A stretch of 52,845 bases of DNA, from IMG/VR virus record IMGVR_UViG_3300044825_001160, positions 1 to 52,845 of that record, one strand, 5' to 3'. A program made the translations under genes and the position numbers. This document shows, in pieces, positions 21,116 through 27,948 of the stretch (position 1 is its first letter; the number at the start of each line of letters is the position of its first letter). This DNA is from a virus. The notes beneath the pieces were generated by a model, which was not told where the DNA came from, made no database searches, and worked only from the letters and a program-made list of their open reading frames with translations.

Positions 21116-22168
21116 ATGAACGATGCAATGTTTACTGCAGACGTGCCCGAAAGCACTCGGCTCAACCTGATGACCAGCCCGATATGGCGGGCGACACTGG
21201 GGGTTTACCAAGCCGTCAAGAATGTCTGTGCTATCTGTGACTTCTTCTGCAGCGATACGACCACGATTCTGGGTGTGACGTTCTGTACGCGCAAGGACCA
21301 CGCAGTGGTCGGGCGTCTGACGATGAGGTCATCCTTGACCGCCGCATGGCATGACCCGGTTTACGAATTGGAAAGCACGACTTCCCACTACGCTGGCGTG
21401 GGACGCAACATACCGAATATGCAGATGCACGCTGAAAGCAAAAAGGCGTCTTACATCATCCGCGCAGCGACCAAGACTACTTCGCGGCGCAGTTCGTTCT
21501 TGTCAGCAGCAAAAGGAGCGGAAGAGTACCGTGGTATAGACGCTGCTGTTCGGAACATGGTGGCGACGTTCGCCACTAACAACACGGCAGTTCCAATACC
21601 TGAAATGATGACGCCGGACGATATCTATCCGTTGCTTCCGGTTATCTTCGACGGTAAGCCGATTGTCACGCTGCCCCCTGCGCTGGTTAATAAACTGGAG
21701 AAGTATCGGGACTACCACAACAGCAGACAGAACAAACGTCAGATGATGAATGAGACGGCGGACCAGATGTTTTCGGGTGAGAAGTGGGTTATCACTTATC
21801 TTCCAGATCGGTATCTTGTGGGCGCAGTGGACACCGCCGCCATGGCAGATTATCGCCGTGCATACACGGCATGGCGTATCGACGACAATAAGCGCCGGCC
21901 ATCCGGATTAGAGCTGACTACGACAGTGCCGTTTCGTTTCTATCGTAAGTTAGAAGATATGGAGCCGGCACTGTACGATAGCTTGATGGCTTCACTGACC
22001 ATGACACGAGCGTACATCCGCGCACAGGATCCTGCAGTGAAGTTATCGGAGAAGAACGATCTGTTGTTTGAAAAGGATGACCAATACAGAGTGTTCCCGG
22101 AAGTGGGCGCTGTGTTGTGGTCGCCCAGTGCTGTTTCTCAAGCCTACTTTTACATGGTGTCGAAATGA
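21116..22168 (+). CDS. Unknown protein at the end of the MoxR module, 350 aa
   Basis: The product starts MNDAMFTADVPESTRLNLMT. The start was chosen for the GAGGATACAGTG leader, which resembles the leaders at 13307 and 15411. Visible features are a Cys cluster (VCAICDFFCSD) near residue 40, a basic Ser/Thr stretch (TKTTSRRSSFLSA), VIFDGKPIVTLPPALVNKLE and a C-terminal FPEVGAVLWSPSAVSQAYF. No family recognised. It shares the transcript with the ATPase and VWA genes and could be the client or a fourth component, but that is inference. The next gene overlaps it by ATGA. Confidence 0.65.
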   Translation: MNDAMFTADVPESTRLNLMTSPIWRATLGVYQAVKNVCAICDFFCSDTTTILGVTFCTRKDHAVVGRLTMRSSLTAAWHDPVYELESTTSHYAGVGRNIPNMQMHAESKKASYIIRAATKTTSRRSSFLSAAKGAEEYRGIDAAVRNMVATFATNNTAVPIPEMMTPDDIYPLLPVIFDGKPIVTLPPALVNKLEKYRDYHNSRQNKRQMMNETADQMFSGEKWVITYLPDRYLVGAVDTAAMADYRRAYTAWRIDDNKRRPSGLELTTTVPFRFYRKLEDMEPALYDSLMASLTMTRAYIRAQDPAVKLSEKNDLLFEKDDQYRVFPEVGAVLWSPSAVSQAYFYMVSK

Positions 22169-22461
22169 CTGCGGAAGCAAAGGTTAAGAAGCGGGTGAAG
22201 GAAGTTCTCAACGCACTCGGAGCGTACTACGCCATGCCTGCCACGGGTGGGTATGGTTCCTCCGGAGTGCCGGACTTCCTTGTCTGCTACAAAGGAAGAT
22301 TCATCGGAATCGAATGCAAGGCGGGTAAGGGTAAGACCACCGCCTTGCAGGAGAAGAACCTGCGCCTGATACAGGAGGCAGGAGGCGAAGCGTTCGTAGT
22401 GAACGAAGACAATGTAACCACACTGAAGTCCATCATGGAGAGTTTGTATGAGCAAGAGTAA
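22165..22461 (+). CDS. VRR-NUC-type nuclease, 98 aa
   Basis: A short PD-(D/E)xK nuclease: GVPDF (D37) and IGIECKAG (E50, K52) form the catalytic triad, followed by a Gln (ALQEK) and VVNEDNV. Length and motif order match stand-alone VRR-NUC domains found in phages, which cut branched or structured DNA. The start ATG overlaps the previous stop (ATGA). Residues at the active site are intact. A resolvase-like role in replication or recombination is likely from family knowledge. Confidence 0.9.
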   Translation: MTAEAKVKKRVKEVLNALGAYYAMPATGGYGSSGVPDFLVCYKGRFIGIECKAGKGKTTALQEKNLRLIQEAGGEAFVVNEDNVTTLKSIMESLYEQE

Positions 22462-22843
22462 AACGACAAAGACCAGCAAGATCCAGTCGATGCTGAGTCG
22501 CGGGATGAAGCCCCGGGCGATTGCCGAGAAGCTGGGTATCCCAGTATCCAGCGTGTATCAAGTGAGCTACCGCATGAAGAACGGCACGCCGAAGCCCAAG
22601 GCCAAGCCGAAGGCCAAGCCTGAGCCGGTTGTAGTTGAGGTAGAGAAAGTACAAGAGGTAGACATGGTCAACCATCCCCCGCATTACACGGTCGGCGGAA
22701 TTGAGACCATCGACTTCATCGAGGCGAAGGGTCTTGGGTATCTGCTTGGCAACGTGGTCAAGTACGTGTCTCGCGCAGCCCACAAGGGTGGCGTCGAGGA
22801 TCTCAAGAAGGCCAAGTGGTATCTGGAGCGGGCAATCGGATGA
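22448..22843 (+). CDS. HTH plus DUF3310 (T7 gp1.7-like) protein, 131 aa
   Basis: The N-terminal 45 residues contain a helix-turn-helix-like stretch (MLSRGMKPRAIAEKLGIPVSS). A Lys/Pro linker (TPKPKAKPKAKPEPVVVEV) leads to a typical DUF3310 domain: VNHPPHYTVGGIETIDFIEA, GNVVKYVSRAAHKGG and EDLKKAKWYLERAI. DUF3310 is the domain of T7 gp1.7, a nucleotide kinase. Fusion to a HTH is seen in other phages. It overlaps the nuclease gene by 14 bases. Enzyme activity is from family knowledge. Confidence 0.85.
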   Translation: MSKSKTTKTSKIQSMLSRGMKPRAIAEKLGIPVSSVYQVSYRMKNGTPKPKAKPKAKPEPVVVEVEKVQEVDMVNHPPHYTVGGIETIDFIEAKGLGYLLGNVVKYVSRAAHKGGVEDLKKAKWYLERAIG

Positions 22844-23055
22844 TCGAGACACTGCTCTGGGTAATCATTGGGGGTGGCGGCGCGCTACTGACTAATTGGT
22901 TATTGGGTTGCGCCATCTGCTCGGCCATCGACAAAAAAGAGGAACTGTTGCAGTGGGTACTCTCGTGCCCCCTGCCTTTCTTCGCACACTTCTTTGTACC
23001 GAGTGTATGGCCTCTTGTATTACTTTTCTGGCTGATCAATAGGAGAACGGTATGA
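22840..23055 (+). CDS. Small membrane protein, two hydrophobic segments, 71 aa
   Basis: The product starts MIETLLWVIIGGGGALLTNW. One hydrophobic helix spans about residues 3-25 and a second about 44-66 (FFAHFFVPSVWPLVLLFWLI), with a charged loop (DKKEEL) between. It ends INRRTV. ATGA overlaps occur on both sides. The function is unknown. It is unlikely to be the holin, since a holin-endolysin pair lies in the late region. Confidence 0.65.
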   Translation: MIETLLWVIIGGGGALLTNWLLGCAICSAIDKKEELLQWVLSCPLPFFAHFFVPSVWPLVLLFWLINRRTV

Positions 23056-23315
23056 ACACAACGACTGGACCGACGCCCATGCAGATCCGCGTGGGTAAAC
23101 TGGAAGCACGGGTAGACGTGCTTGAGAGGCAGATTGTTGAAGTGAAGCGTGCCACGCTGGGGGATATCTATGACGAGCCCCCGACTGTGAAGCACGCCTA
23201 CGCACTCAAGGAGATCTGCCGCGTAGGTAGGCAGTTGGCAGAGGCGACCAAGACTACGCAGCCCAATCTGTCTGGCGAACTACTCAATTGGCTTGATGCG
23301 ATTGGCGCTAAGTAA
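23052..23315 (+). CDS. Small helical protein, 87 aa
   Basis: The product has an N-terminal coiled-coil segment (IRVGKLEARVDVLERQIVEV) followed by a helical C-terminal part (HAYALKEICRVGRQLAEATK). It probably oligomerises. Overlaps of 4 bases upstream and 1 base downstream couple it to its neighbours. No known family. Confidence 0.6.
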   Translation: MNTTTGPTPMQIRVGKLEARVDVLERQIVEVKRATLGDIYDEPPTVKHAYALKEICRVGRQLAEATKTTQPNLSGELLNWLDAIGAK

Positions 23316-23569
23316 TGGCCAAGGTGGCACTCGACCGTGCATGTACGGTGTGCGGTGGCAAGGTCTGGTATGTGTATCCAGAAAAGCGCAGTGCGTCACG
23401 GTGCGTAGCTTGCGCTCACGAGTATGCCAACATCAGTCACGCTCATCGAAGAGCACTGGTCAAGAAGATTGCAGAGTACGAAGAAGTTCTGGAGATAATC
23501 GCCAGCCCGGCGCGTGACCGGGCGGCGGTTCAACAGTTGGCTATCAAAGTATTGGAGAAGTTCAGATGA
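23315..23569 (+). CDS. Zinc-ribbon protein, 84 aa
   Basis: CTVCGGKVWYV near the N-terminus and CVACAHEY about 17 residues later give two CxxC knuckles of a small zinc ribbon. A helical tail follows (EYEEVLEIIASPARDRAAV). Such proteins in phages often bind nucleic acid or host polymerase. The role is unknown. It is coupled to neighbours by short overlaps. Confidence 0.65.
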   Translation: MAKVALDRACTVCGGKVWYVYPEKRSASRCVACAHEYANISHAHRRALVKKIAEYEEVLEIIASPARDRAAVQQLAIKVLEKFR

Positions 23570-23727
23570 AGGACATGATCGAACACATCGCAGATCGCCT
23601 CGTAAGCGATCACGTGGCGTTGATGGAAGAAAACAAACGACTGCGCGACGCCTTGGAAGAACGAAAACTCGATTACAACCTGCTAGCGGAACAATATCGC
23701 GAGTTGTTGAAGAATGAAAACACATAA
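23566..23727 (+). CDS. Small coiled-coil protein, 53 aa
   Basis: The ATG at 23566 overlaps the previous stop (ATGA). The peptide starts MKDMIEHIADRLVSDHVALM and continues as one long charged helix (EENKRLRDALEERK) with leucines at heptad spacing. It overlaps the next gene by 14 bases. Coupling and a clean coiled coil support a real gene. Function unknown. Confidence 0.55.
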   Translation: MKDMIEHIADRLVSDHVALMEENKRLRDALEERKLDYNLLAEQYRELLKNENT

Positions 23728-23938
23728 ACAGTTTGATAAACTTGCTGAGCAATGCTATGTAAAAACAGGAAGTGTTCAAACGGATCATTTTGACTATGTA
23801 AAGTTCGCCGAGTTGATTGTTCGGGAATGTGCCAAAGTATCCGAACGCACAGGAGCATTAAACGAAGCGGATTTTGAAGGTGAGATGATCGCCGATGCTA
23901 TTAAAGAACATTTCGGAGTTGATAATGGAATTCTATAA
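23714..23938 (+). CDS. Small acidic phage protein, 74 aa
   Basis: The product starts MKTHKQFDKLAEQCYVKTG and contains YVKFAELIVRECAKVSE and EADFEGEMIADAIKEHFGV. The general plan (LAEQ start, central FAxLIxxEC, late IADAIKEHFG) is common in small phage proteins of unknown role. It is similar in plan to the gene at 24005, so the two may be remote paralogues. Confidence 0.65.
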   Translation: MKTHKQFDKLAEQCYVKTGSVQTDHFDYVKFAELIVRECAKVSERTGALNEADFEGEMIADAIKEHFGVDNGIL

Positions 23939-24008
23939 GCGAATGCGAGTGCCTCTTCCCACTTGTGAGAAAGAATTTGTCTGGACTGTAAAGAGGATTA
24001 GTGTATGA
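23925..24008 (+). CDS. Possible tiny peptide, 27 aa
   Basis: The ATG at 23925 follows GGAG at a spacing of 8 inside the end of the previous gene. The stop overlaps the next ATG (ATGA). The peptide starts MEFYKRMRVPLPTCEKEF. Perfect coupling on both sides suggests translation, but the length leaves room for chance. Confidence 0.4.
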   Translation: MEFYKRMRVPLPTCEKEFVWTVKRISV

Positions 24009-24235
24009 ACGAACGAATTCAAAAACTTGCCGAACAGGCTAATATTACAATTAGAGGACACTATGATGAAACAGGATCAACTCCGCTAGAGTTGGAAAAG
24101 TTCGCCGCGCTTGTTGCCGCAGCCGAGCGCGAGGCGTGTGCGGGAATTGCCGAACTGGTAGCCGTTGAGATTGACGATACCAACGGCACCGCAACTTACA
24201 TCGCCAAAGCCATCCGCGCATGGGGTGACACATGA
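24005..24235 (+). CDS. Small acidic protein with duplicated C-terminal module, 76 aa
   Basis: The product starts MNERIQKLAEQANITIRGHY. From about residue 40 it reads AEREACAGIAELVAVEIDD and ends in a TNGTATYIAKAIRAWGD stretch, which recurs almost unchanged in the next gene. At DNA level 24122-24237 and 24349-24464 are 116-base direct repeats with scattered differences. Function unknown. Confidence 0.65.
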   Translation: MNERIQKLAEQANITIRGHYDETGSTPLELEKFAALVAAAEREACAGIAELVAVEIDDTNGTATYIAKAIRAWGDT

Positions 24236-24462
24236 ACGAAGAGTTTGACAAGTGGTGGGACAGTCCAGAAATCAGACACTCAACAAACCCATACAAAGCT
24301 GATACGGCGGTGTATTGGTCATACGAAGCGTGGATGTGGAGCGCAAAAGCCGAGCGCGAGGCGTGTGCGCGAATCGCCGAACTGGTAGCGCGGGAGATTG
24401 ACGACACCAACGGCACTGCAACTTACATTGCCGCCGCCATCCGCGCACGAGGTGACGCATGA
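24232..24462 (+). CDS. Small acidic protein, paralogous C-terminus, 76 aa
   Basis: The N-terminal half (MNEEFDKWWDSPEIRHST, ADTAVYWSYEAWMWSA) is rich in Trp and differs completely from its neighbour. The C-terminal half (AEREACARIAELVAREIDD) is the second copy of the module in the 24005 gene. The start overlaps the upstream stop (ATGA). The mosaic indicates recombination of a mobile module between small genes. No known function. Confidence 0.65.
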   Translation: MNEEFDKWWDSPEIRHSTNPYKADTAVYWSYEAWMWSAKAEREACARIAELVAREIDDTNGTATYIAAAIRARGDA

Positions 24463-24632
24463 ACATTCCTCGCGACGAATACGAGATGGAACAAGAAGAG
24501 ATAGCGAAGGTGTTAGGCGTCCATCGCACACGAGTACAACATCTAGAGAAGAACGCACTAAGAAAGCTACGCAAGCTTTTTGAGGAGCGCGGTATTAAAT
24601 GGAACGACCTGACAACGGAAACACCGCCATGA
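24459..24632 (+). CDS. Mini sigma-70 region-4-like HTH protein, 57 aa
   Basis: The product starts MNIPRDEYEMEQEEIAKVLG and continues VHRTRVQHLEKNALRKLRKL. Residues 14-40 match the layout of sigma-70 region 4.2, where EEIG..fGVTRERIRQIE..ALRKLR binds the -35 box: EEIAKVLGV, R..RVQHLE and the ALRKLRKL helix are all present. No other sigma region exists, so it cannot be a full sigma factor. It may bind DNA or the polymerase flap and redirect transcription. It is coupled by ATGA overlaps on both sides. Confidence 0.7.
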   Translation: MNIPRDEYEMEQEEIAKVLGVHRTRVQHLEKNALRKLRKLFEERGIKWNDLTTETPP

Positions 24633-24868
24633 TTGGCGTTAAACAAGAGGGCAAACCTTGTATCCGTTGCGGCTGCACGCTCCGTTACATCAAGGACAAA
24701 GGATGCGTGCAGTGCAGGCAGACAAAGTCGATGTACAGGCAGCGGTCTTACAGAGACGAAACGAAGAACCTTAAAGCTCTGCTTAGTGAAGCTCTGCTGT
24801 GTATTAAGTGGGACGAAGAGCCTGAGCTTGTTGGCAAGATCCGTACAGTTGTAGAGAGTGAATCATGA
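24629..24868 (+). CDS. Zinc-ribbon protein, 79 aa
   Basis: The product contains CIRCGCTLRYIKDKGCVQC, two CxxC knuckles separated by 12 residues, followed by a basic helix (KSMYRQRSYRDETKNLKAL). The ATG at 24629 overlaps the previous stop. An alternative in-frame ATG at 24599 lies 11 bases after GAGGAG and would add 10 residues; I cannot decide between them. The ribbon resembles the N-terminal zinc finger of some phage HNH proteins, but no nuclease core follows. Confidence 0.65.
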   Translation: MIGVKQEGKPCIRCGCTLRYIKDKGCVQCRQTKSMYRQRSYRDETKNLKALLSEALLCIKWDEEPELVGKIRTVVESES

Positions 24869-24972
24869 GTGATCTCGCGGGGTACTTCATGGGCGTGGCA
24901 GCGGGCGGATTCATCACACTGCTGATGTGTATCATTTTTAGCTTGGAGAACAATGACGATGCCAACGAGTGA
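24865..24972 (+). CDS. Tiny membrane peptide, 35 aa
   Basis: The peptide starts MSDLAGYFMGVAAGGFITLL and continues MCIIFSLENNDDANE. About residues 5-25 form one hydrophobic helix, with an acidic tail. The ATG overlaps the previous stop (ATGA), and its end overlaps the next gene by 20 bases. Confidence 0.5.
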   Translation: MSDLAGYFMGVAAGGFITLLMCIIFSLENNDDANE

Positions 24973-25141
24973 GAAGGGGATGGTGTTGTGCAAAGGTGAT
25001 GACTGCCCCCTGCAGCGCCGTTGCTATCGGGCGAATGCGGAAGAGCAGGAGGGAGATATCTGGTTCCCGCACGGTGCGCCGTACGATCACGAGGAAGGTG
25101 TCTGCGTCCACTTCCTTCCGCTTACGAGTATGGGTTGGTAA
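24953..25141 (+). CDS. Small Cys-rich protein, 62 aa
   Basis: The product contains LCKGDDCPLQRRCYRAN and EEGVCVHFLP: four Cys plus His residues in a likely zinc site. The ending FPHGAPYDHEEG is acidic. GGAG precedes the ATG, and the stop shares a base with the polymerase start (TAATG), so it is the leader partner of the polymerase gene. Unknown function. Confidence 0.6.
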   Translation: MTMPTSEKGMVLCKGDDCPLQRRCYRANAEEQEGDIWFPHGAPYDHEEGVCVHFLPLTSMGW

Positions 25142-26994
25142 TGATGTTAGTCACGATTGACTTTGAGACCTTCTATTCCAAGGAAGTCTCGCTTACGAAA
25201 ATGACAACTGAGGAGTACATCAACCACCCGCAGTTCCATGTCATTGGCATGGGCATCAAGTACAACAACGAACCAACCCGGTGGGTCACGGGCGAGAGTG
25301 AGATCAACAAAGAACTAGTGTCAGTCAATTGGCAAGAAGCGGCGCTGCTTTGCCACAACACAATGTTCGATGGAGCCATTTTGGCGTGGCGCTTTGGGGT
25401 ACGGCCAGCGATGTACCTCGATACGCTTTGCATGGCGCGTGCGCTACACGGCGTGAATGTAGGTGGCTCGCTCGCTTCCCTTGTCCAGCGTTACGGGATC
25501 GGCGAGAAGGGCACAGAAGTAGTCAACGCGATGGGCAAACGCTACGAGGACTTCAGCCCGGAGGAGCTAGCCCGCTACGGCCAGTACTGTGTGAACGACG
25601 TGGACCTTACGTTTGCTCTGCTGGAGAAGCTGGGGCACGGGTTCCCGGAGGATGAGGCGTCTCTGATTGACATGACGATCCGTATGTTTACGGCTCCCGT
25701 GTTCTATCTGAACGAGGGGTTACTTATCCATAAGTTAGAAGAGTTGCGGGAACAGAAGCAGCATCTGCTTGGCGAACTGATGGGTGAGCTTGGCTGTCCG
25801 GATGAAGAGAGCGTACGTAAGAAGCTCTCCAGTAACCCGCAGTTCGCTGAGATCCTGCGTGAGCGTGGCGTGCTGATACCGATGAAGACCAGCCCAGCAA
25901 CGGGCAAGGAGACGTACGCTTTTGCCAAGAACGACGAGGGCTTTATCGCACTGACTGAACATGAAGACCCCATCGTGCAGCAACTGTGCGCGGTGCGTCT
26001 GGGTACTAAATCGACGCTGGAGGAGTCACGCATCGAGCGGTTCTTGCAGGTGGCGGCACGTAACGGTGGGCTATTGCCTGTCCCGCTGAAGTATTACGGC
26101 GCGCACACAGGACGCTGGAGCGGATCGGAGGGGGTCAACTTCCAGAACCTGCCGAGCCGGGACAAGAACAAGAAGGCGCTCAAGAACGCCGTGATCCCAC
26201 CGCTGGGGCACAAGGTGATCAACTGCGACTCTTCGCAGATCGAAGCGCGTGTACTGGCGTGGCTGGCGGGACAGGAAGATGTGGTACAGCAGTTCCGGGA
26301 TAAGCGAGACGTGTACTCGGAGTTCGCCAGTAAGGTGTACAGCCGCACGATTACGAAGGCAAACCCGACCGAGCGGTTCGTCGGCAAGACCTGCGTTCTC
26401 GGCCTCGGCTATGGCACTGGGGCGAAGAAGCTACGCCACACATTGGCAACGACGCCCCCGGGCGCTTACTTGCCAGAGGAAGAGTGCAAGCGGATCGTGG
26501 ACCTGTACCGGTACACCAACGACAAGATCGTCGCTCTGTGGCGCGCTTGCGATCAGGCGATCCGAGACATGCTGGCTGGGGGGTTCAAGCCATATTATCT
26601 GGACGCACACAAGCTGATCCTGATTGAGCCGCAAGGGATCAGGTTGCCGAATGGGTTGTACATCCGTTACCCGAACCTCCGGACAACCGATGACAGTCGG
26701 ACGATCTACGACTCCCGCAAGGGACCGGTGAATATCTGGGGTGGTGCGATGGTGGAGAACATCGTACAGGCACTGGCCCGGATCGTGGTGGGGCAGCAGA
26801 TGCTGTGGATCGGTCGCCACTACCGTGTGGTGCTGACCGTGCATGACGCTGCAGTGGTTGTTGTTAAAGACAGTGAGTTGAGCGATGCGATGGAGTACGT
26901 CACACTCTGCATGTCCACGCCACCTGCGTGGGCACCGGGCCTCCCAGTCGCTTGTGAGGCGAAGTCAGGCTCTACGTACGGGGAGTGTGGATGA
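25141..26994 (+). CDS. Family A DNA polymerase with 3'-5' exonuclease, 617 aa
   Basis: The exonuclease domain shows motif I in TIDFETF (D7, E9), motif II in LLCHNTMFDGAIL (around residue 77) and motif III in YCVNDVDLTFALL (near 159). The polymerase domain has GAHTGRWSGSEG and NFQNLPSRD, motif A in NCDSSQIEARVL (D363), motif B around RFVGKTCVLGLGYG (R412, K416), and motif C in LTVHDAAVVV (H568, D569). The usual Glu after the motif C Asp is Ala here. The catalytic aspartates are kept, so activity is expected. Length is typical of phage enzymes of the T7 type. It replicates the phage genome. Confidence 0.95.
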   Translation: MMLVTIDFETFYSKEVSLTKMTTEEYINHPQFHVIGMGIKYNNEPTRWVTGESEINKELVSVNWQEAALLCHNTMFDGAILAWRFGVRPAMYLDTLCMARALHGVNVGGSLASLVQRYGIGEKGTEVVNAMGKRYEDFSPEELARYGQYCVNDVDLTFALLEKLGHGFPEDEASLIDMTIRMFTAPVFYLNEGLLIHKLEELREQKQHLLGELMGELGCPDEESVRKKLSSNPQFAEILRERGVLIPMKTSPATGKETYAFAKNDEGFIALTEHEDPIVQQLCAVRLGTKSTLEESRIERFLQVAARNGGLLPVPLKYYGAHTGRWSGSEGVNFQNLPSRDKNKKALKNAVIPPLGHKVINCDSSQIEARVLAWLAGQEDVVQQFRDKRDVYSEFASKVYSRTITKANPTERFVGKTCVLGLGYGTGAKKLRHTLATTPPGAYLPEEECKRIVDLYRYTNDKIVALWRACDQAIRDMLAGGFKPYYLDAHKLILIEPQGIRLPNGLYIRYPNLRTTDDSRTIYDSRKGPVNIWGGAMVENIVQALARIVVGQQMLWIGRHYRVVLTVHDAAVVVVKDSELSDAMEYVTLCMSTPPAWAPGLPVACEAKSGSTYGECG

Positions 26995-27641
26995 TCAAGT
27001 GGTCCTTCAGTGGGTTGAAAGATTTCATTAATTGCCCGAGGCAATACCATGAAATCAAAGTTCTTCAACGCTTTGCCAAGAAGGCCACGCAGCAGATGCT
27101 GTATGGCACTGAGGTACACAAGGCGCTGGAGGATTACGCGCGGGATGGCAAGGAGCTACCGGCCTTCTACGCGAAGTATCAGCCCATGTTGGACTCACTC
27201 CTTGCGATCCCGGGTACGCGCTATCCGGAACACAAGATGGCGCTGACGGAGGACAAGGAACCGTGCGCGTTCGATGCAGAGAACTACTGGGTGAGGGGTA
27301 TAGTCGATCTGCTTATTGTGGACGGGGATCATGCATTCATTGTCGATTACAAGACAGGCAGCAACAAATACCCCGACCCGAAGCAGCTAAAGCTGATGGC
27401 TCTCATGACCTTCGCACACTTCCCGCAGGTCACCCGGATCAAGGCGGGACTGCTGTTCGTTGCACACAACAGCTTCACGACTGAGGAATACACACGAGAC
27501 CACATCAATTCGATGTGGAACATATTTGCCGCTGATCTGATGCGGCTGAAGGTGGCGATGGAGACTGGGGCTTGGTCCCCCAACCCGACGCCGTTATGTG
27601 GATGGTGCCCTGTGGCAACCTGTGAATTTCATAAGGGGTGA
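26991..27641 (+). CDS. Cas4/RecB-like PD-(D/E)xK nuclease with Fe-S cysteines, 216 aa
   Basis: Motifs in order: Cys15 in DFINCPRQYH, GTEVHKALEDY with H43, RGIVDLLIV with D106, and IVDYKTGS with D119 and K121. The C-terminus has CGWCPVATC (Cys203, 206, 211). The Cys at the start plus three at the end is the 4Fe-4S clasp of Cas4/AddB-type nucleases. It probably processes DNA ends in recombination or replication. The ATG overlaps the polymerase stop (ATGA). It is a stand-alone phage Cas4-like gene; no CRISPR array is present. Confidence 0.9.
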   Translation: MIKWSFSGLKDFINCPRQYHEIKVLQRFAKKATQQMLYGTEVHKALEDYARDGKELPAFYAKYQPMLDSLLAIPGTRYPEHKMALTEDKEPCAFDAENYWVRGIVDLLIVDGDHAFIVDYKTGSNKYPDPKQLKLMALMTFAHFPQVTRIKAGLLFVAHNSFTTEEYTRDHINSMWNIFAADLMRLKVAMETGAWSPNPTPLCGWCPVATCEFHKG

Positions 27642-27644
27642 CAT

Positions 27645-27899
27645 ATGCCATACGTCAATAAGCCCAGACCTTACAAGCACGAGTACAAGAAGCAGAAGGC
27701 TCGCGGTGAACACGAGAACCGCATGGAGCGGCAGCGCGCTCGCAGGAAGCTGGACAAGGACGGTATTGATCGGAAGGGCAAGGACGTTGCTCACGTCAAG
27801 GCGCTGTCCAAAGGTGGCAGCAACTCAGATGGTGTGCGGCTGGAGTCGCCGAGCAAGAACCGTTCGTTCCGCCGGAAGAAGGACGGCTCCATGGCGTGA
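27645..27899 (+). CDS. Small HNH-like basic protein, 84 aa
   Basis: The product starts MPYVNKPRPYKHEYKKQKAR and is very basic. The segment KGKDVAHVKALSKGGSNSDG followed by VRLESPSKNRS resembles a shortened HNH core (the H of AHV, a later Asn, and N/R near the end). Similar small proteins occur in phages as predicted HNH-like or packaging-associated proteins. The normal DH pair is not clear, so activity is uncertain. Confidence 0.5.
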   Translation: MPYVNKPRPYKHEYKKQKARGEHENRMERQRARRKLDKDGIDRKGKDVAHVKALSKGGSNSDGVRLESPSKNRSFRRKKDGSMA

Positions 27900-27948
27900 A
27901 AGTAGTAGATCTTATTTAGTTTCATTTGGTTTTGTATAAAGGTGGAAA

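Noticed and set aside
26991-27641. Cas4-like nuclease considered as evidence of a CRISPR system
   Set aside because: No repeat-spacer array and no other cas gene are present. Stand-alone Cas4-like nucleases are common in phages.
27912-27940. Promoter candidate TTATTT-N17-TATAAA before the SNF2-like helicase
   Set aside because: The -35 is poor and the start point would fall at or inside the ATG. The gene is more simply read from the upstream transcript.
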